A stretch of 64,000 bases of DNA from Microbacterium marinum (lineage in GTDB: Bacteria > Actinomycetota > Actinomycetes > Actinomycetales > Microbacteriaceae): the NCBI RefSeq assembly GCF_014204835.1, contig NZ_JACHMD010000001.1, forward strand, positions 3,038,001-3,102,000. The letters run 5' to 3'. Position numbers and translations under genes: made by a program. Positions 1 through 8,372 of the stretch are shown piece by piece. The notes under the pieces are model-generated. The model was not told the DNA's origin. It ran no database searches and saw nothing but the letters and a program-made list of their open reading frames with translations. Numbering within the stretch: position 1 is the first letter of the stretch; every line of letters starts with the position of its first letter.

Positions 1-236
1 CCGCACCGCGGCGATCCGCTGCGAAGTGGACCACACCCACGACGCGGTGCTCGGCGGCGCGACGAAGACATCGAACCTCGCCCATCTCTGCCAACGGCAC
101 CACTCGATGAAGCAGTTCACCGCCTGGAGGGTCCGACAACTCAAGGGTGGCGTCCTCGAATGGACCTCACCCCTCGGCAGGATCTACCGCGAAGACGCAC
201 CCACCCCGGCCGTCGCCTTCACCCCTGCCGCACCCC
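1..236 (+). repeat. Direct repeat, copy 1 (3' end of DUF222/HNH gene)
   Basis: Bases 1-236 align without gaps to 34942-35177 in the same orientation. Two blocks are identical by eye: 98-165 (68 bp) and 184-235 (52 bp). The first ~97 bases differ at about a dozen positions. Confidence 0.9.
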
Positions 237-271
237 CGCGAGACATCGACACCGGCACCGCACCCTTCTGA
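2..271 (+). CDS. DUF222/HNH endonuclease-like protein, C-terminal part (5' truncated by window)
   Basis: Only the last 89 codons lie in the window; the reading frame is open from base 2 and ends at the TGA at 269-271. The residues carry the HNH nuclease core: CEVDHTHDA, then an asparagine-containing NLAHLC segment, then RHH. This is the C-terminal nuclease part of the DUF222 + HNH family, which is highly duplicated in Microbacteriaceae. Most of it is nearly identical at DNA level to the 3' end of the full-length gene at 33830-35206; only the last dozen codons differ. The cellular role of these proteins is not established. The missing N-terminus should contain the DUF222 helical domain. Confidence 0.85.
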   Translation, partial: RTAAIRCEVDHTHDAVLGGATKTSNLAHLCQRHHSMKQFTAWRVRQLKGGVLEWTSPLGRIYREDAPTPAVAFTPAAPPRDIDTGTAPF

Positions 272-280
272 GCGACCGGC

Positions 281-286
281 TAGCGT
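281..286 (+). promoter_or_regulatory. -10 box TAGCGT of a leaderless gene
   Basis: TAGCGT lies six bases before the ATG at 293, so transcription would start at or next to the start codon. There is no Shine-Dalgarno in between. Confidence 0.55.
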
Positions 287-292
287 GGAGCA

Positions 293-1156
293 ATGGCCCG
301 AACGCGCGACTCCGACGACGTCCCGGGCGTGCGACTCTCCGACGGCCGATCGGCGCGGATCATCCCCGGTCGCTTCGCCGGCGGGTGGGAACTCGTCGTC
401 GAGACGACACCGCAGTCGCACGTCGACCTCGACGACCCGTCCCACCTGCACTTCGAATACGTCGCCCGAATGGGCGCGGTCATCGATCAGCTGGGGCTCC
501 CCGGCCAGCCCCTCACGGCGGTGCACCTCGGCGCCGGCGCCATGACGCTCCCCCGCTACGTCGAGCACACCCGACCGGGCTCCCGCCAGCAGGTCATCGA
601 ACTCGAACAGGCGCTCGTCGACCTCGTCCGCGAACACCTCCCCCTCCCCCGCACAGGCCAGCTCCGCGTCCGCATCGGAGACGCCCGCGACGTCGCCGCC
701 CGCCTCCCCGCCGGCCTCACCGGCATCGTCGACCTCATCGTCTCCGACGTCTTCGCCGGAGCCCAGACACCCGCCCACATCACGACCGTCGAGTACTACC
801 GCATCCTCGCCGGGCTCCTCGCCCCGAGCGGCATTCTCCTCATCAACATCGCCGACGGCAACGGTCTCGCGTTCGCCCGCCGCCAGGTCGCCACCGTGCG
901 CTCCGTCCTCGAGCACGTCGTCGCCCTCGCCGAGGTGCGCACGCTCAAGAGCGGACGATTCGGCAACATCGTCATCGCTGCCTCCGCCTCACCACTCCCG
1001 ATGGAGTGGCTCCCCCGCCTCATGGCCGCCGGCCCCCACCCCGCCAAGGTCGCGCACGGCGACGAGCTCGACACCTTCGCGCGCGGCGCCCGCATCGTCA
1101 CCGACGCCGACGCGCAGCCGTCGCCCAAGCCCGCGGCATCCGTCTTCGAACGCTGA
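293..1156 (+). CDS. Spermidine synthase-like (PABS/SAM-binding) protein
   Basis: 287 residues with the Rossmann fold of spermidine synthases and class I methyltransferases. The glycine-rich motif VHLGAGAMTLPRYV is at about residues 77-90, an acidic VIELE strand follows near 99, GDARDV near 128, and DLIVSDVFAGAQTPAHIT near 146, where aminopropyltransferases carry the catalytic Asp. The N-terminal beta region is short. Actinobacterial homologues are annotated as spermidine synthase-like or 'fused MFS/spermidine synthase', but this one has no membrane part. Whether it transfers aminopropyl or methyl groups cannot be told from sequence. The start is fixed by the leaderless promoter just upstream. 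Confidence 0.75.
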   Translation: MARTRDSDDVPGVRLSDGRSARIIPGRFAGGWELVVETTPQSHVDLDDPSHLHFEYVARMGAVIDQLGLPGQPLTAVHLGAGAMTLPRYVEHTRPGSRQQVIELEQALVDLVREHLPLPRTGQLRVRIGDARDVAARLPAGLTGIVDLIVSDVFAGAQTPAHITTVEYYRILAGLLAPSGILLINIADGNGLAFARRQVATVRSVLEHVVALAEVRTLKSGRFGNIVIAASASPLPMEWLPRLMAAGPHPAKVAHGDELDTFARGARIVTDADAQPSPKPAASVFER

Positions 1157-1238
1157 GCGCGCGGCGCGCCCTTCGCCCCATCCGCCTCGCTCGGGCGACA
1201 CTGGACAGACACGTCGGGTGCGTTCGGGAGGAGTCGCC

Positions 1239-1766
1239 GTGAGCTACATCAAGGGATACGACCCGGAGACCCTTCGCGAGATCGTCGACCTCGACCAGTG
1301 CCGGGACCGCCTCGCCGAGCTCGGCGAGCAGCGCAGCCTCGCCGCCATGCTCGAGCGCGTCTGGCTGCTGAAGGTCCTCGACCGTCTCGACGACGCGCTG
1401 GTCGTCTCCGAGCAGTCCGTCCGTCTCGCGCGCATGGCCGGCACCCGCAAGGACCTCCTGCGCGCCCGCGTGCTCCACGCCACGATCCAGCAGTTCCGCG
1501 GCGCCTACGCCGCCGCCATCCACGAACTGAACATGTGCGTCGAAGAAGCAGAGGGCCAGGGCTGGGCGGCGCTCGCGGCCTTCGCGTGCCAGCACCGCGG
1601 CAAGACCTCGTACGACGCCGGCGACTACCCCTCGGCGCGAGCCGACTTCAAGAAGGCGCTGTTCCTCCGCCAAGAAGCGGGCGCCCCCGAAGAGCAGCTC
1701 GAATCGACCCTCCTCGCCATCGAGGCCGCCGACCGGCGACGCGCCGGCGCTTCGGTCGCCAGCTGA
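1239..1766 (+). CDS. TPR-like helical repeat protein
   Basis: 175 residues, almost entirely helical. Repeated A/L-rich helix pairs (for example around SYDAGDYPSARADFKKAL in the C-terminal half) resemble tetratricopeptide repeats, which usually mediate protein-protein contacts. No signal peptide or catalytic motif was seen. I chose the GTG at 1239 rather than the in-frame GTG at 1218, because GGGAGGAG at 1226-1233 is well placed only for the former. No function can be assigned. The gene sits between two leaderless genes on the same strand. Confidence 0.65.
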   Translation: MSYIKGYDPETLREIVDLDQCRDRLAELGEQRSLAAMLERVWLLKVLDRLDDALVVSEQSVRLARMAGTRKDLLRARVLHATIQQFRGAYAAAIHELNMCVEEAEGQGWAALAAFACQHRGKTSYDAGDYPSARADFKKALFLRQEAGAPEEQLESTLLAIEAADRRRAGASVAS

Positions 1767-1783
1767 GTGTCCCACCCCTCCTC

Positions 1784-1789
1784 TACCGT
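1784..1789 (+). promoter_or_regulatory. -10 box TACCGT of a leaderless gene
   Basis: TACCGT is followed by six bases and then the ATG at 1796. No ribosome binding site is present. Confidence 0.55.
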
Positions 1790-1795
1790 CGTCGC

Positions 1796-2284
1796 ATGAC
1801 CGACCCGACCGACGTCCGCCGCGAGGCGGAGGAGCTCCTGCGGACGCACCTCGACGCTTCGTGGTCGTTCGCCTTCGACAACGCCAAGCGCCGGGCCGGA
1901 GCCTGCGACTACCTGCGCAAGCGCATCACGCTGTCGCGATACCTCTCCGCCCGCTACGACGACGAGACGAACCGGCAGACGATCCTCCACGAGATCGCGC
2001 ACGCCCTCGCCGGCCCCGCCGCCGGGCACGGCGCGGACTGGAAGCGCATCGCCCGCAGCCTCGGCTACACCGGAGGGGTGACGCACCGCGGCGAGACCGC
2101 CACCGAGTTGGCGCCCTGGGTCGGCGTCTGCCCCGCCGGCCACATCGCCTACCGCCACCGGCGCGCGACCCGAGCGACGTCGTGCGCGATCTGCGCGCCG
2201 ACGTTCGACGAGCGTCATCTCATCAGCTGGCGTCGTCGCGAGATCAGCGCGGCGACACGGCGAGCGGCACTCGCTCCCCGCTGA
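1796..2284 (+). CDS. SprT-like zinc metallopeptidase-like protein
   Basis: 162 residues. The zincin motif HEIAHALAG is at residues 65-73, with a third histidine in GHGADW at about 78, the pattern of the SprT/Spartan family. C-terminal VCPAGH and SCAIC pairs could form a small zinc ribbon, as in SprT proteins. Eukaryotic Spartan cleaves DNA-protein crosslinks; the role of short bacterial versions is poorly known. The reading frame remains open for 166 codons upstream, but that part only mirrors the TPR gene in another frame. The ATG at 1796 is supported by the -10 box. Confidence 0.8.
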   Translation: MTDPTDVRREAEELLRTHLDASWSFAFDNAKRRAGACDYLRKRITLSRYLSARYDDETNRQTILHEIAHALAGPAAGHGADWKRIARSLGYTGGVTHRGETATELAPWVGVCPAGHIAYRHRRATRATSCAICAPTFDERHLISWRRREISAATRRAALAPR

Positions 2285-2290
2285 TCCCGC

Positions 2291-2926
2291 TCACGCGCGC
2301 GACCACACGCCATCCCGCAGCACCGGCACCGCATCGTCGGCGTCGATCGTCGCTGCCGCGATGACCTCATCGCGCTTGCCCTCGGCGAGCAGCTCCTGAC
2401 CCGAACCGCAGGCGGTCAACAGGTGCCGCACCGCTCCCCGCAGTCCGCGGAAGGCCTCGGATGCCGCGGCTGCCTCCGGCGACGAATGGTCGACGCCCCG
2501 CGCCTCGAGCGCCGCGAGTACCGCACCGGCGCCGAGCTGATCCTCCACCGCGAACCGCAGCTCGGCGCCGGGCTCGCGCCCCGACAGCTCGCCGGCGGCG
2601 ACGATGTTGACGCTCGTTCGGGCCCCGCGCGCGCTCTGCTCGACGAGCACCGCCGCCGCGACCGCCGCAGCGTTGCGGAGGGAGCCGAGCATCACCACGG
2701 CGCCCTGCTCCGCCGCCGCGGAGGCGACTGCGGCACCGTTCAGCGACACGGCGTGCGCGCTCTCGTCGTGCGGCACCGTCTCGCCGGCGGCGACGCGGGC
2801 GGACACCGTCGACGAGAAGCGCAGCACATCCACCACGACGACGACATCGGAAGGGCCGAGTCGCCGCAGGCCCGCGACGCCCCAGTCGAAACGCAGCTGG
2901 TACCGGGACTGGGTGAAGTCGGTCAT
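2291..2926 (-). CDS. comB: 2-phosphosulfolactate phosphatase family protein (ComB-like)
   Basis: 211 residues matching the ComB family: an N-terminal VVVVDVLRFSSTVSARV strand-helix, a central NGAAVASAAAEQGAVVMLGS segment, and VAAGE... VEDQLGAGAVLAAL in the second half. ComB hydrolyses 2-phosphosulfolactate in coenzyme M synthesis in methanogens. Actinobacterial homologues lack that pathway and their substrate is unknown. The ATG overlaps the TGA of the upstream GH3 gene (ATGA), so the two are translationally coupled and probably share the CebR-type operator. Confidence 0.75.
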   Translation of the reverse strand: MTDFTQSRYQLRFDWGVAGLRRLGPSDVVVVVDVLRFSSTVSARVAAGETVPHDESAHAVSLNGAAVASAAAEQGAVVMLGSLRNAAAVAAAVLVEQSARGARTSVNIVAAGELSGREPGAELRFAVEDQLGAGAVLAALEARGVDHSSPEAAAASEAFRGLRGAVRHLLTACGSGQELLAEGKRDEVIAAATIDADDAVPVLRDGVWSRA

Positions 2927-5385
2927 CCCTCCAGGGTACGAGCGGCGACGACCGGCTTCAGCGCGAGCGCCAGCCGCAGGACGTTTCCGGCGGTCCGCTG
3001 CAGCTCACCACGCGTGAGCCCGTCGTCCGCAGCCAGCGATTCCAGGATCGTGTCGTCGGCGTACGACTGGGGTCCCGCCTCGGTCTTCACGCCTCCGGGC
3101 ATGAGCACGTCCACCTGCGCCCGCACCCGGTACGCGTTGTCGCGAAGCGCCGGGAAGTCGGGGTCGACGGCATCCTCCATCCACCAGTCGGTGATGACGA
3201 CGCCCTCGTAGCCCCACTCGTCGCGCAGGACGGTCGTGACGAGGTCGTGGTGGTAGTGCGCCCAGACCCCGTTGATCTGGTTGTACGAGGTCATCAGCGT
3301 CTTCGGCTTCGCCTCGCGGATGCAGATCTCGAAACCGCGCAGGTAGATCTCCCGGAGGGCGCGCTCCGACACCCGCGAGTCGTTGCGGGTGCGGTTGGTC
3401 TCCTGGTTGTTCGCGGCGAAGTGCTTGGGGCAGGCCGACACCCCGACCGACTGCACGCCGCCCACGACGGCCGCGGCGATCGAGCCGGTGACCACCGGGT
3501 CTTCGCTGAAGTACTCGAAGTTGCGGCCGCACAGCGGATCGCGGTGGATGTTCATCCCCGGGCTCAGGAGCACGTCCGACCCCTTCCGGAGCATCTCCTC
3601 GCCGTGCAGCGCCGCCAGCTCGCGCACGAGATCGGTGTTCCAGGTCGAGGCGAGCGCGGTGCCCGAGGGCAGGAGCGATGCGTACGCCGACAGCCGAAGC
3701 CCGCTCGGTCCGTCCGTCGTGGTGATCGGCGGCACACCCTTGGCGCGCAGCGACTCCGACACCCCGCCGAGCACTCCCGCATTGCCCGGAGCGCCGAGCG
3801 GACTGTGCATCGTCACGTCCCCGCGCGCGAGCAGCGCGAGCTCGTCGTCACTCAGCTGGGCGATGAACTCGTCGAGGGATGCCGCGCCCGACCCGACCGC
3901 GTCGAGCCCGATCCCCCGGTCGCCGGTCGGAGTGATCTCCCGCGGGAGACCTGCCGTGATGCGATCACGGCGCAACGCGGTCGCGGTGGGTACCGGCTCA
4001 CGCGCGATCACCGCCGAGCCGTCGACCTCACGGCCGAGCGTGAGACGTTCGAAGGGGACGACCGGCGCGGCGACCTCTGTCAGCCGCCGGACGACGTGCA
4101 AATCCGCGACGTGGAAGGCCGCCACCTGCGCCGCCGAGCGGACGTCGGTGCCGACGAACACCGGGTACTCACCCGGCTCGAGCACCCAGCAGCTGCGATG
4201 CCCGGTCGCGCCGCCGTCGTCGTAGGAGGCGAGGTGGTCGCGACGGACCGTCAGCTCGAGCCGCTCACGCTCGCCCGGCTGAAGGAGCGCCGTCTTGGCG
4301 AAGGCAACGAGCGCGCGTGCCGGCTTGCCGAGCGCGCCGTCGGGGCCACCCGCGTAGACCTGGACGACTTCCTTGCCCGCCCGCGACCCGGTGTTCGTCA
4401 CCTCGACCGTCAGCCGGAGCGACGCGGCATCCTTCTCCTGATCGACCACCGTCACGGCGAAGGTCGTGTAACCGAGGCCGTAGCCGAAGGGGAAGAGGAC
4501 GCGCTCCGGGGCGAACGTCTCGAAGTAGCGGTATCCGACGAAGACGTCCTCGACGTACTCGTTCGCGTCCGGGTGCCCGAAGTTCGGCGCACTCGGATAG
4601 TCGGTGTAGCGCCGCGCGATCGTGTCGGTCAGCTTCCCGCTGGGCGCGAGCTCTCCGGCGAGGACACCGGCCACGGCGCGGGCGCCCTCCATCCCGCCCT
4701 GCCACGCGTACAGCACGGCGCCGATGCGCCGGTCGTAGTCGGCCAGCCACGACAGGTCCATGACGTTGCCGGCGTCGAGCACGACGACGGTGTGCGCGAA
4801 TGCGTCGGTGACGGCATCCAGCAGGGCACGCTCGTCGGCGGTCAGGTAGTAGCTGCCGGGTTCCAGCACGCTCTCCCGCGCCTCTCCGGCCGCGCGACCG
4901 ATCGCGACGACGGCGGTGTCGGCGCGCAGGGCCGCCGCCGCGACGTCGCCTGCGGAGATCGGCATTTCGGGGAAGTGGTGCGGCCACTGGCCCCACGTTG
5001 CGGTGAAGGTGGGCCGGTGGGTCGCCGCCCACGACGCGTACCGGTCGGCGAGTTCGCCGTCGACCTGGATGCCGGCGTCGCGCAGGCCCGCGAGCAGGTT
5101 CCAGATGTAGGGGACCTTCACGTCTCCACCCGAGCCGTACCCGACGGCGAACCAGTCGATCTGCACACGGCCGAAGACGGCTACCCGGTGGCCCTCGAGC
5201 GGCAGCGTGCCGTCGTTGCGGAGGAGTACGACACCCTCGGCGGCGGCCTGACGCGCGGTCCGCGCGAGCGCAGGGTCGAGGGTCGGATCCGTGTCGAGGA
5301 GGAGGGTCGAGATCTGTGCGACCGATTCGACGGGGGCGAGGGTGTGCGAGCGGTCGCCCGATTCGATGGCGGGGTCGAGCGGCAT
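2923..5385 (-). CDS. GH3 beta-glucosidase with permuted domain order
   Basis: 820-residue cytoplasmic glycoside hydrolase of family 3; no signal peptide. The domains run in the reverse of the usual order. The alpha/beta sandwich comes first (GVVLLRNDGTLPL at about residue 50), then a fibronectin-III-like domain (about 300-400), then the TIM barrel (about 430-800) with KHFAANN and the nucleophile Asp733 in VITDWWM. This order is known from Butyrivibrio and Ruminococcus beta-glucosidases. The open frame extends 141 codons upstream over the divergent gene; I chose the ATG at 5385 because AAGGA precedes it and the operator lies just outside. It likely hydrolyses cellobiose or other beta-glucosides taken up as oligosaccharides. 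Confidence 0.85.
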   Translation of the reverse strand: MPLDPAIESGDRSHTLAPVESVAQISTLLLDTDPTLDPALARTARQAAAEGVVLLRNDGTLPLEGHRVAVFGRVQIDWFAVGYGSGGDVKVPYIWNLLAGLRDAGIQVDGELADRYASWAATHRPTFTATWGQWPHHFPEMPISAGDVAAAALRADTAVVAIGRAAGEARESVLEPGSYYLTADERALLDAVTDAFAHTVVVLDAGNVMDLSWLADYDRRIGAVLYAWQGGMEGARAVAGVLAGELAPSGKLTDTIARRYTDYPSAPNFGHPDANEYVEDVFVGYRYFETFAPERVLFPFGYGLGYTTFAVTVVDQEKDAASLRLTVEVTNTGSRAGKEVVQVYAGGPDGALGKPARALVAFAKTALLQPGERERLELTVRRDHLASYDDGGATGHRSCWVLEPGEYPVFVGTDVRSAAQVAAFHVADLHVVRRLTEVAAPVVPFERLTLGREVDGSAVIAREPVPTATALRRDRITAGLPREITPTGDRGIGLDAVGSGAASLDEFIAQLSDDELALLARGDVTMHSPLGAPGNAGVLGGVSESLRAKGVPPITTTDGPSGLRLSAYASLLPSGTALASTWNTDLVRELAALHGEEMLRKGSDVLLSPGMNIHRDPLCGRNFEYFSEDPVVTGSIAAAVVGGVQSVGVSACPKHFAANNQETNRTRNDSRVSERALREIYLRGFEICIREAKPKTLMTSYNQINGVWAHYHHDLVTTVLRDEWGYEGVVITDWWMEDAVDPDFPALRDNAYRVRAQVDVLMPGGVKTEAGPQSYADDTILESLAADDGLTRGELQRTAGNVLRLALALKPVVAARTLEG

Positions 5386-5408
5386 GGCGGTCCTTCGGGA
5401 AATGAGGA

Positions 5409-5422
5409 TGGGAGCGCTCCCA
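5409..5422. promoter_or_regulatory. CebR-type operator TGGGAGCGCTCCCA
   Basis: A perfect 14-bp palindrome, identical to the CebR box described in Streptomyces, 24 bp upstream of the GH3 start codon. CebR is a LacI-family repressor released by cello-oligosaccharides. Repression of the GH3-comB operon is inferred; no CebR gene is adjacent. Confidence 0.8.
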
Positions 5423-5460
5423 CAGTACTCCGTCGAACCGTCCGATGCGAGACTCGACCC

Positions 5461-6054
5461 ATGCGGATCCTTCTGAAGCTCGAACTCGACTGCACACCGG
5501 ATGCCGCCTGGCGAGCCCTCCACTCCTCCCGAGCCATCGCCGAGCTGTACGGCCCGCTCATCGAGATGGTGCCGCTCGAGGCTCAGCCGGCGACCTCGCT
5601 CGAGTCGGGCGCCGACGTTCCCGTCCAGTTGCGCGCGCTCGGCGCCCTCGACATTGGACGCCAGCTCATCCACGTCGAGGACCGCTACACGGAGGACTCG
5701 CATGGCCCCGTTCGCATCCTGCGCGACAGCGGCATCCCGCTGACGGGCCCCCTCTCCCAGCTCGACGTCTGGGATCACCAGATGGCGGTCAGCGCTGTCC
5801 CCGGCCACCCCGACAAGACACTGTGGCGCGATCGTCTCGTCATCGGCGGCATCGCCGCCGGACCGCTCTGGCCTCTCCTGTGGGCGACGTGGCAGTACCG
5901 AGCGATGCGCCTGCGCGCCCTCGCGCCGACCTGGTCGTACGAACCGGAGCCGACCCCGGACGCCGCGAGCACCGAAGCCGCAAACACCGCCGCAACGACC
6001 GAGCCCGCCGCACCCCGGGACGGGGACGGCGGGCCCGGATCTGCAGACCGCTGA
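5461..6054 (+). CDS. SRPBCC (START-like) domain protein
   Basis: 197 residues. The N-terminus MRILLKLELDCTPDAAWRAL and the following GPLIEMVPLE look like the first strand and helix of an SRPBCC/polyketide-cyclase-like lipid-binding fold. A hydrophobic patch (IAAGPLWPLLWATW) near residue 140 could contact a membrane. The last ~35 residues are a low-complexity Pro/Ala/Thr tail. The ATG at 5461 is the first plausible start; the long upstream extension of the frame lies opposite the GH3 gene. It is divergent from GH3 and convergent with the ABC permease, three bases apart. Ligand unknown. Confidence 0.6.
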   Translation: MRILLKLELDCTPDAAWRALHSSRAIAELYGPLIEMVPLEAQPATSLESGADVPVQLRALGALDIGRQLIHVEDRYTEDSHGPVRILRDSGIPLTGPLSQLDVWDHQMAVSAVPGHPDKTLWRDRLVIGGIAAGPLWPLLWATWQYRAMRLRALAPTWSYEPEPTPDAASTEAANTAATTEPAAPRDGDGGPGSADR

Positions 6055-6057
6055 CGA

Positions 6058-7527
6058 TCAGTCGGCGAGCGCCTCGACCGGCGCCGTGCGCGTCGCGATG
6101 CGGGTGGGCACGACCGCAGCCACCAGGGTGAGCGCGGCGGTGGCGACGATCACGATCACGACCGGTAGCCACGGGATGGCCGGAGCGACGAACGTCGGCG
6201 ACATCCAGAGCGGGGGCATGGCCACCGAGCCGAGCAGCGACTGCGCCGCGACCCAGCCGTAGGCGATTCCGAGCGCGAGCCCGAAGACCAGGGAGGTCAC
6301 GGTGACGTGCGCCGCCTCGATGAGCACCATGCGGCGGATCTGAGGCGAGGTCAGCCCGAGCGCGCGCAGCAGGCCGAGTTCGCGGCGGCGCTGCACGACC
6401 CCGATCGTGAGGAGGTTCACGAGACCGACCGCCGCGATCACGGCACTGACGGCGACGAGGCTCATCATGACCGTCGAGAACGAATCCATCATCTGTTCGA
6501 AGGCGACGTCGGGGGTCCCGCCGCCCGAGGCCGTGACGAGGGATTTCGCCGACTCGGACGCCACGGCGAACATGACCACGAGAGCGACCCCCATGACGAC
6601 GCCGATCGCCATCCGACTGGAGCGCTCGGGGTAGCGGATGGCGTTCTGCGCGGCTAGGCGAGCCGTGACCGAGTCTCCGAACAGGCGCCCTGTGGCGTGG
6701 AGGAGTCGCGGCATGATCGCCGTCGCGCCGAGCGTCACCCCGGTGAACGAGAAGAGTCCGCCGAAGAAGGCGACGACGACACCGATCGGCGACAGCATGC
6801 CGAGGAGGATGCCGCCGACCATCAGAGCGACGCCGATGATCCCGAGCGTGAGACTCGCACCGTTGCGCCCGCGCCGGTGAGCGAGCTCGTCGTGGGTCTG
6901 CTCGACGGATCCGCCGAGGGCCTGCAGCGGCGTCACGGTCAGCACGCGCCGCGAACCCGCCCACGCAGCGGCCCAGGTCGTGAGAGCCACCGAGACGGCC
7001 GGCAGGAGGAGAGCGGGTTGGAGCACCGCGTAGTCGGTGGCGACGCCCACGAGCCGGTCCAGGAACGGGATCGCCACGACCGTCCCCACGGTCGCCACGA
7101 CGAGCCCGACGATGGCGCCGATCGCGCCCACGATGAACCCCTGGCGAGCGACCTCGGTGCGCTGCGACCGCGCCGTCGCGCCGATCAGACGCAGGAGCGC
7201 GATGCGCCGGGTGCGGCCGGCGATGATCGTCGCGAAGGTGTTCGCCGTGACGATCGCCGCCACGTAGACGGCGACCGCCAGCAGGATGATGCTGAGGATG
7301 CCGATGACCGCCGCCATTGTTCCGGAGTCGCCGTATTCCTCATTGGCCCGGAAGACCGCGGCGATGTACCCCGTGGCGGAGAGGAGGACGACTCCAAAGG
7401 CCGTAGAGATCGCAGCGACGAGGACGGTCGCCCCCATGCCGCGCTCGCGCAGCCAGCTGAATCGGCTGCTCGGCGCTGGCTCGCTCAGGGCGGCCGGTCG
7501 CGCCGGCACCGTCGTCGTGGCGGTCAC
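6058..7527 (-). CDS. ABC exporter permease, FtsX/MacB type
   Basis: 489 residues with two FtsX-like cores. Hydrophobic segments lie near residues 30-55, in the regions of about 90-115 and 130-195, and again between about 230 and 470. A conserved LRALGLTSPQIRRMV loop and a C-terminal PTRIATRTAPVEALA tail are typical of MacB/LolC-class permeases. With the ATPase it would form an exporter or mechanotransducing complex for a peptide, lipid or antibiotic. The start codon overlaps the ATPase stop (ATGA). The adjacent two-component system suggests envelope-stress or antimicrobial response, as in Bce- and Lia-type modules. Confidence 0.85.
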   Translation of the reverse strand: MTATTTVPARPAALSEPAPSSRFSWLRERGMGATVLVAAISTAFGVVLLSATGYIAAVFRANEEYGDSGTMAAVIGILSIILLAVAVYVAAIVTANTFATIIAGRTRRIALLRLIGATARSQRTEVARQGFIVGAIGAIVGLVVATVGTVVAIPFLDRLVGVATDYAVLQPALLLPAVSVALTTWAAAWAGSRRVLTVTPLQALGGSVEQTHDELAHRRGRNGASLTLGIIGVALMVGGILLGMLSPIGVVVAFFGGLFSFTGVTLGATAIMPRLLHATGRLFGDSVTARLAAQNAIRYPERSSRMAIGVVMGVALVVMFAVASESAKSLVTASGGGTPDVAFEQMMDSFSTVMMSLVAVSAVIAAVGLVNLLTIGVVQRRRELGLLRALGLTSPQIRRMVLIEAAHVTVTSLVFGLALGIAYGWVAAQSLLGSVAMPPLWMSPTFVAPAIPWLPVVIVIVATAALTLVAAVVPTRIATRTAPVEALAD

Positions 7528-8285
7528 GCTGCGGCCTCCGCCGCGAGCATGTGGGCGGAGATCTGCTCGGCGGTCTGCCGGGGCTTGTCCGCGACGATCC
7601 GCCCGTCACCGAGGAACAGCACGCGGTCGGCGTACGAGGCGGCGACGGGATCGTGGGTGACCATCGCGATCGACTGGCCGTGGTCGCGGCTGGCGTTCGC
7701 CATCAGCGCGAGCACCTCTCGGCCCGAGCGCGAGTCGAGGTTCCCCGTCGGCTCATCGGCGAACAGCAGGTCGGGCGACGTGGCGAGGGCTCGCGCGATG
7801 GCCACGCGTTGCTGCTGGCCGCCCGAGAGCTGATGCGGACGGTGGCGCAGACGGGCGGTCAGCCCGAGGGTCTCCACGAGACCGTCGATGCGCGAACGCT
7901 CCAGCGCGCTGGGCCGGCGCCCGTCGAGGTCGAACGGCAGCATGATGTTGCCGATCGCGTCGAGGGTGGGCACGAGGTTGAACGCCTGGAACACGAAGCC
8001 CACACGGCGGCGGCGCAGGATGGTCAGGTCGATGTCAGAGAGGCCGGTGATGTCGGTGTCTCCGATCCAGACGCGCCCCGCGGTCGGGTTGTCGAGGCCC
8101 GCCATGATGTGCATGAGCGTGGACTTGCCCGATCCGGAGGGGCCCATGATGGCGGTGAACTCGCCGCGACGGATTCCGACGGTGACGTCGTCGAGGGCGC
8201 GGACGGTCGACTCGCCCGCGCCGAAGGTCTTCGTGAGGTTCTGGACGCGGGCGGCGAGGCCCATGTCGGAGGTGGTGATCTGCAT
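7524..8285 (-). CDS. ABC exporter ATPase (MacB/LolD type)
   Basis: 253 residues. Walker A GPSGSGKST, Q-loop FVFQAFNLVP, signature LSGGQQQRVAIARAL, Walker B LLFADEPTGNLDS and H-loop MVTHD are all intact. The FNLVPTLDAIGNIMLP region is typical of ATPases paired with FtsX-like permeases. The frame extends upstream to 8348, but I chose the ATG at 8285 because TAGCGT lies seven bases before it, a leaderless arrangement. It drives the permease encoded immediately downstream with a 4-bp overlap. Confidence 0.87.
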   Translation of the reverse strand: MQITTSDMGLAARVQNLTKTFGAGESTVRALDDVTVGIRRGEFTAIMGPSGSGKSTLMHIMAGLDNPTAGRVWIGDTDITGLSDIDLTILRRRRVGFVFQAFNLVPTLDAIGNIMLPFDLDGRRPSALERSRIDGLVETLGLTARLRHRPHQLSGGQQQRVAIARALATSPDLLFADEPTGNLDSRSGREVLALMANASRDHGQSIAMVTHDPVAASYADRVLFLGDGRIVADKPRQTAEQISAHMLAAEAAA

Positions 8286-8292
8286 GTCTTCG

Positions 8293-8298
8293 ACGCTA
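8293..8298 (-). promoter_or_regulatory. -10 box TAGCGT of the ABC exporter operon
   Basis: On the minus strand TAGCGT precedes the ATG at 8285 by seven bases, which favours this start over the longer frame. Confidence 0.5.
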
Positions 8299-8372
8299 CG
8301 AAGGACACGCATCTCCTCGCGTCGGTCGCTCGTCGCTCGCACGTACATCGCGAGGATGATCCGCCTCCGGCG

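Noticed and set aside
3247-5460. Long upstream extension of the SRPBCC gene over the GH3 gene
   Set aside because: It is the antisense shadow of GH3; only the part after the ATG at 5461 has a protein-like composition and lies outside GH3.
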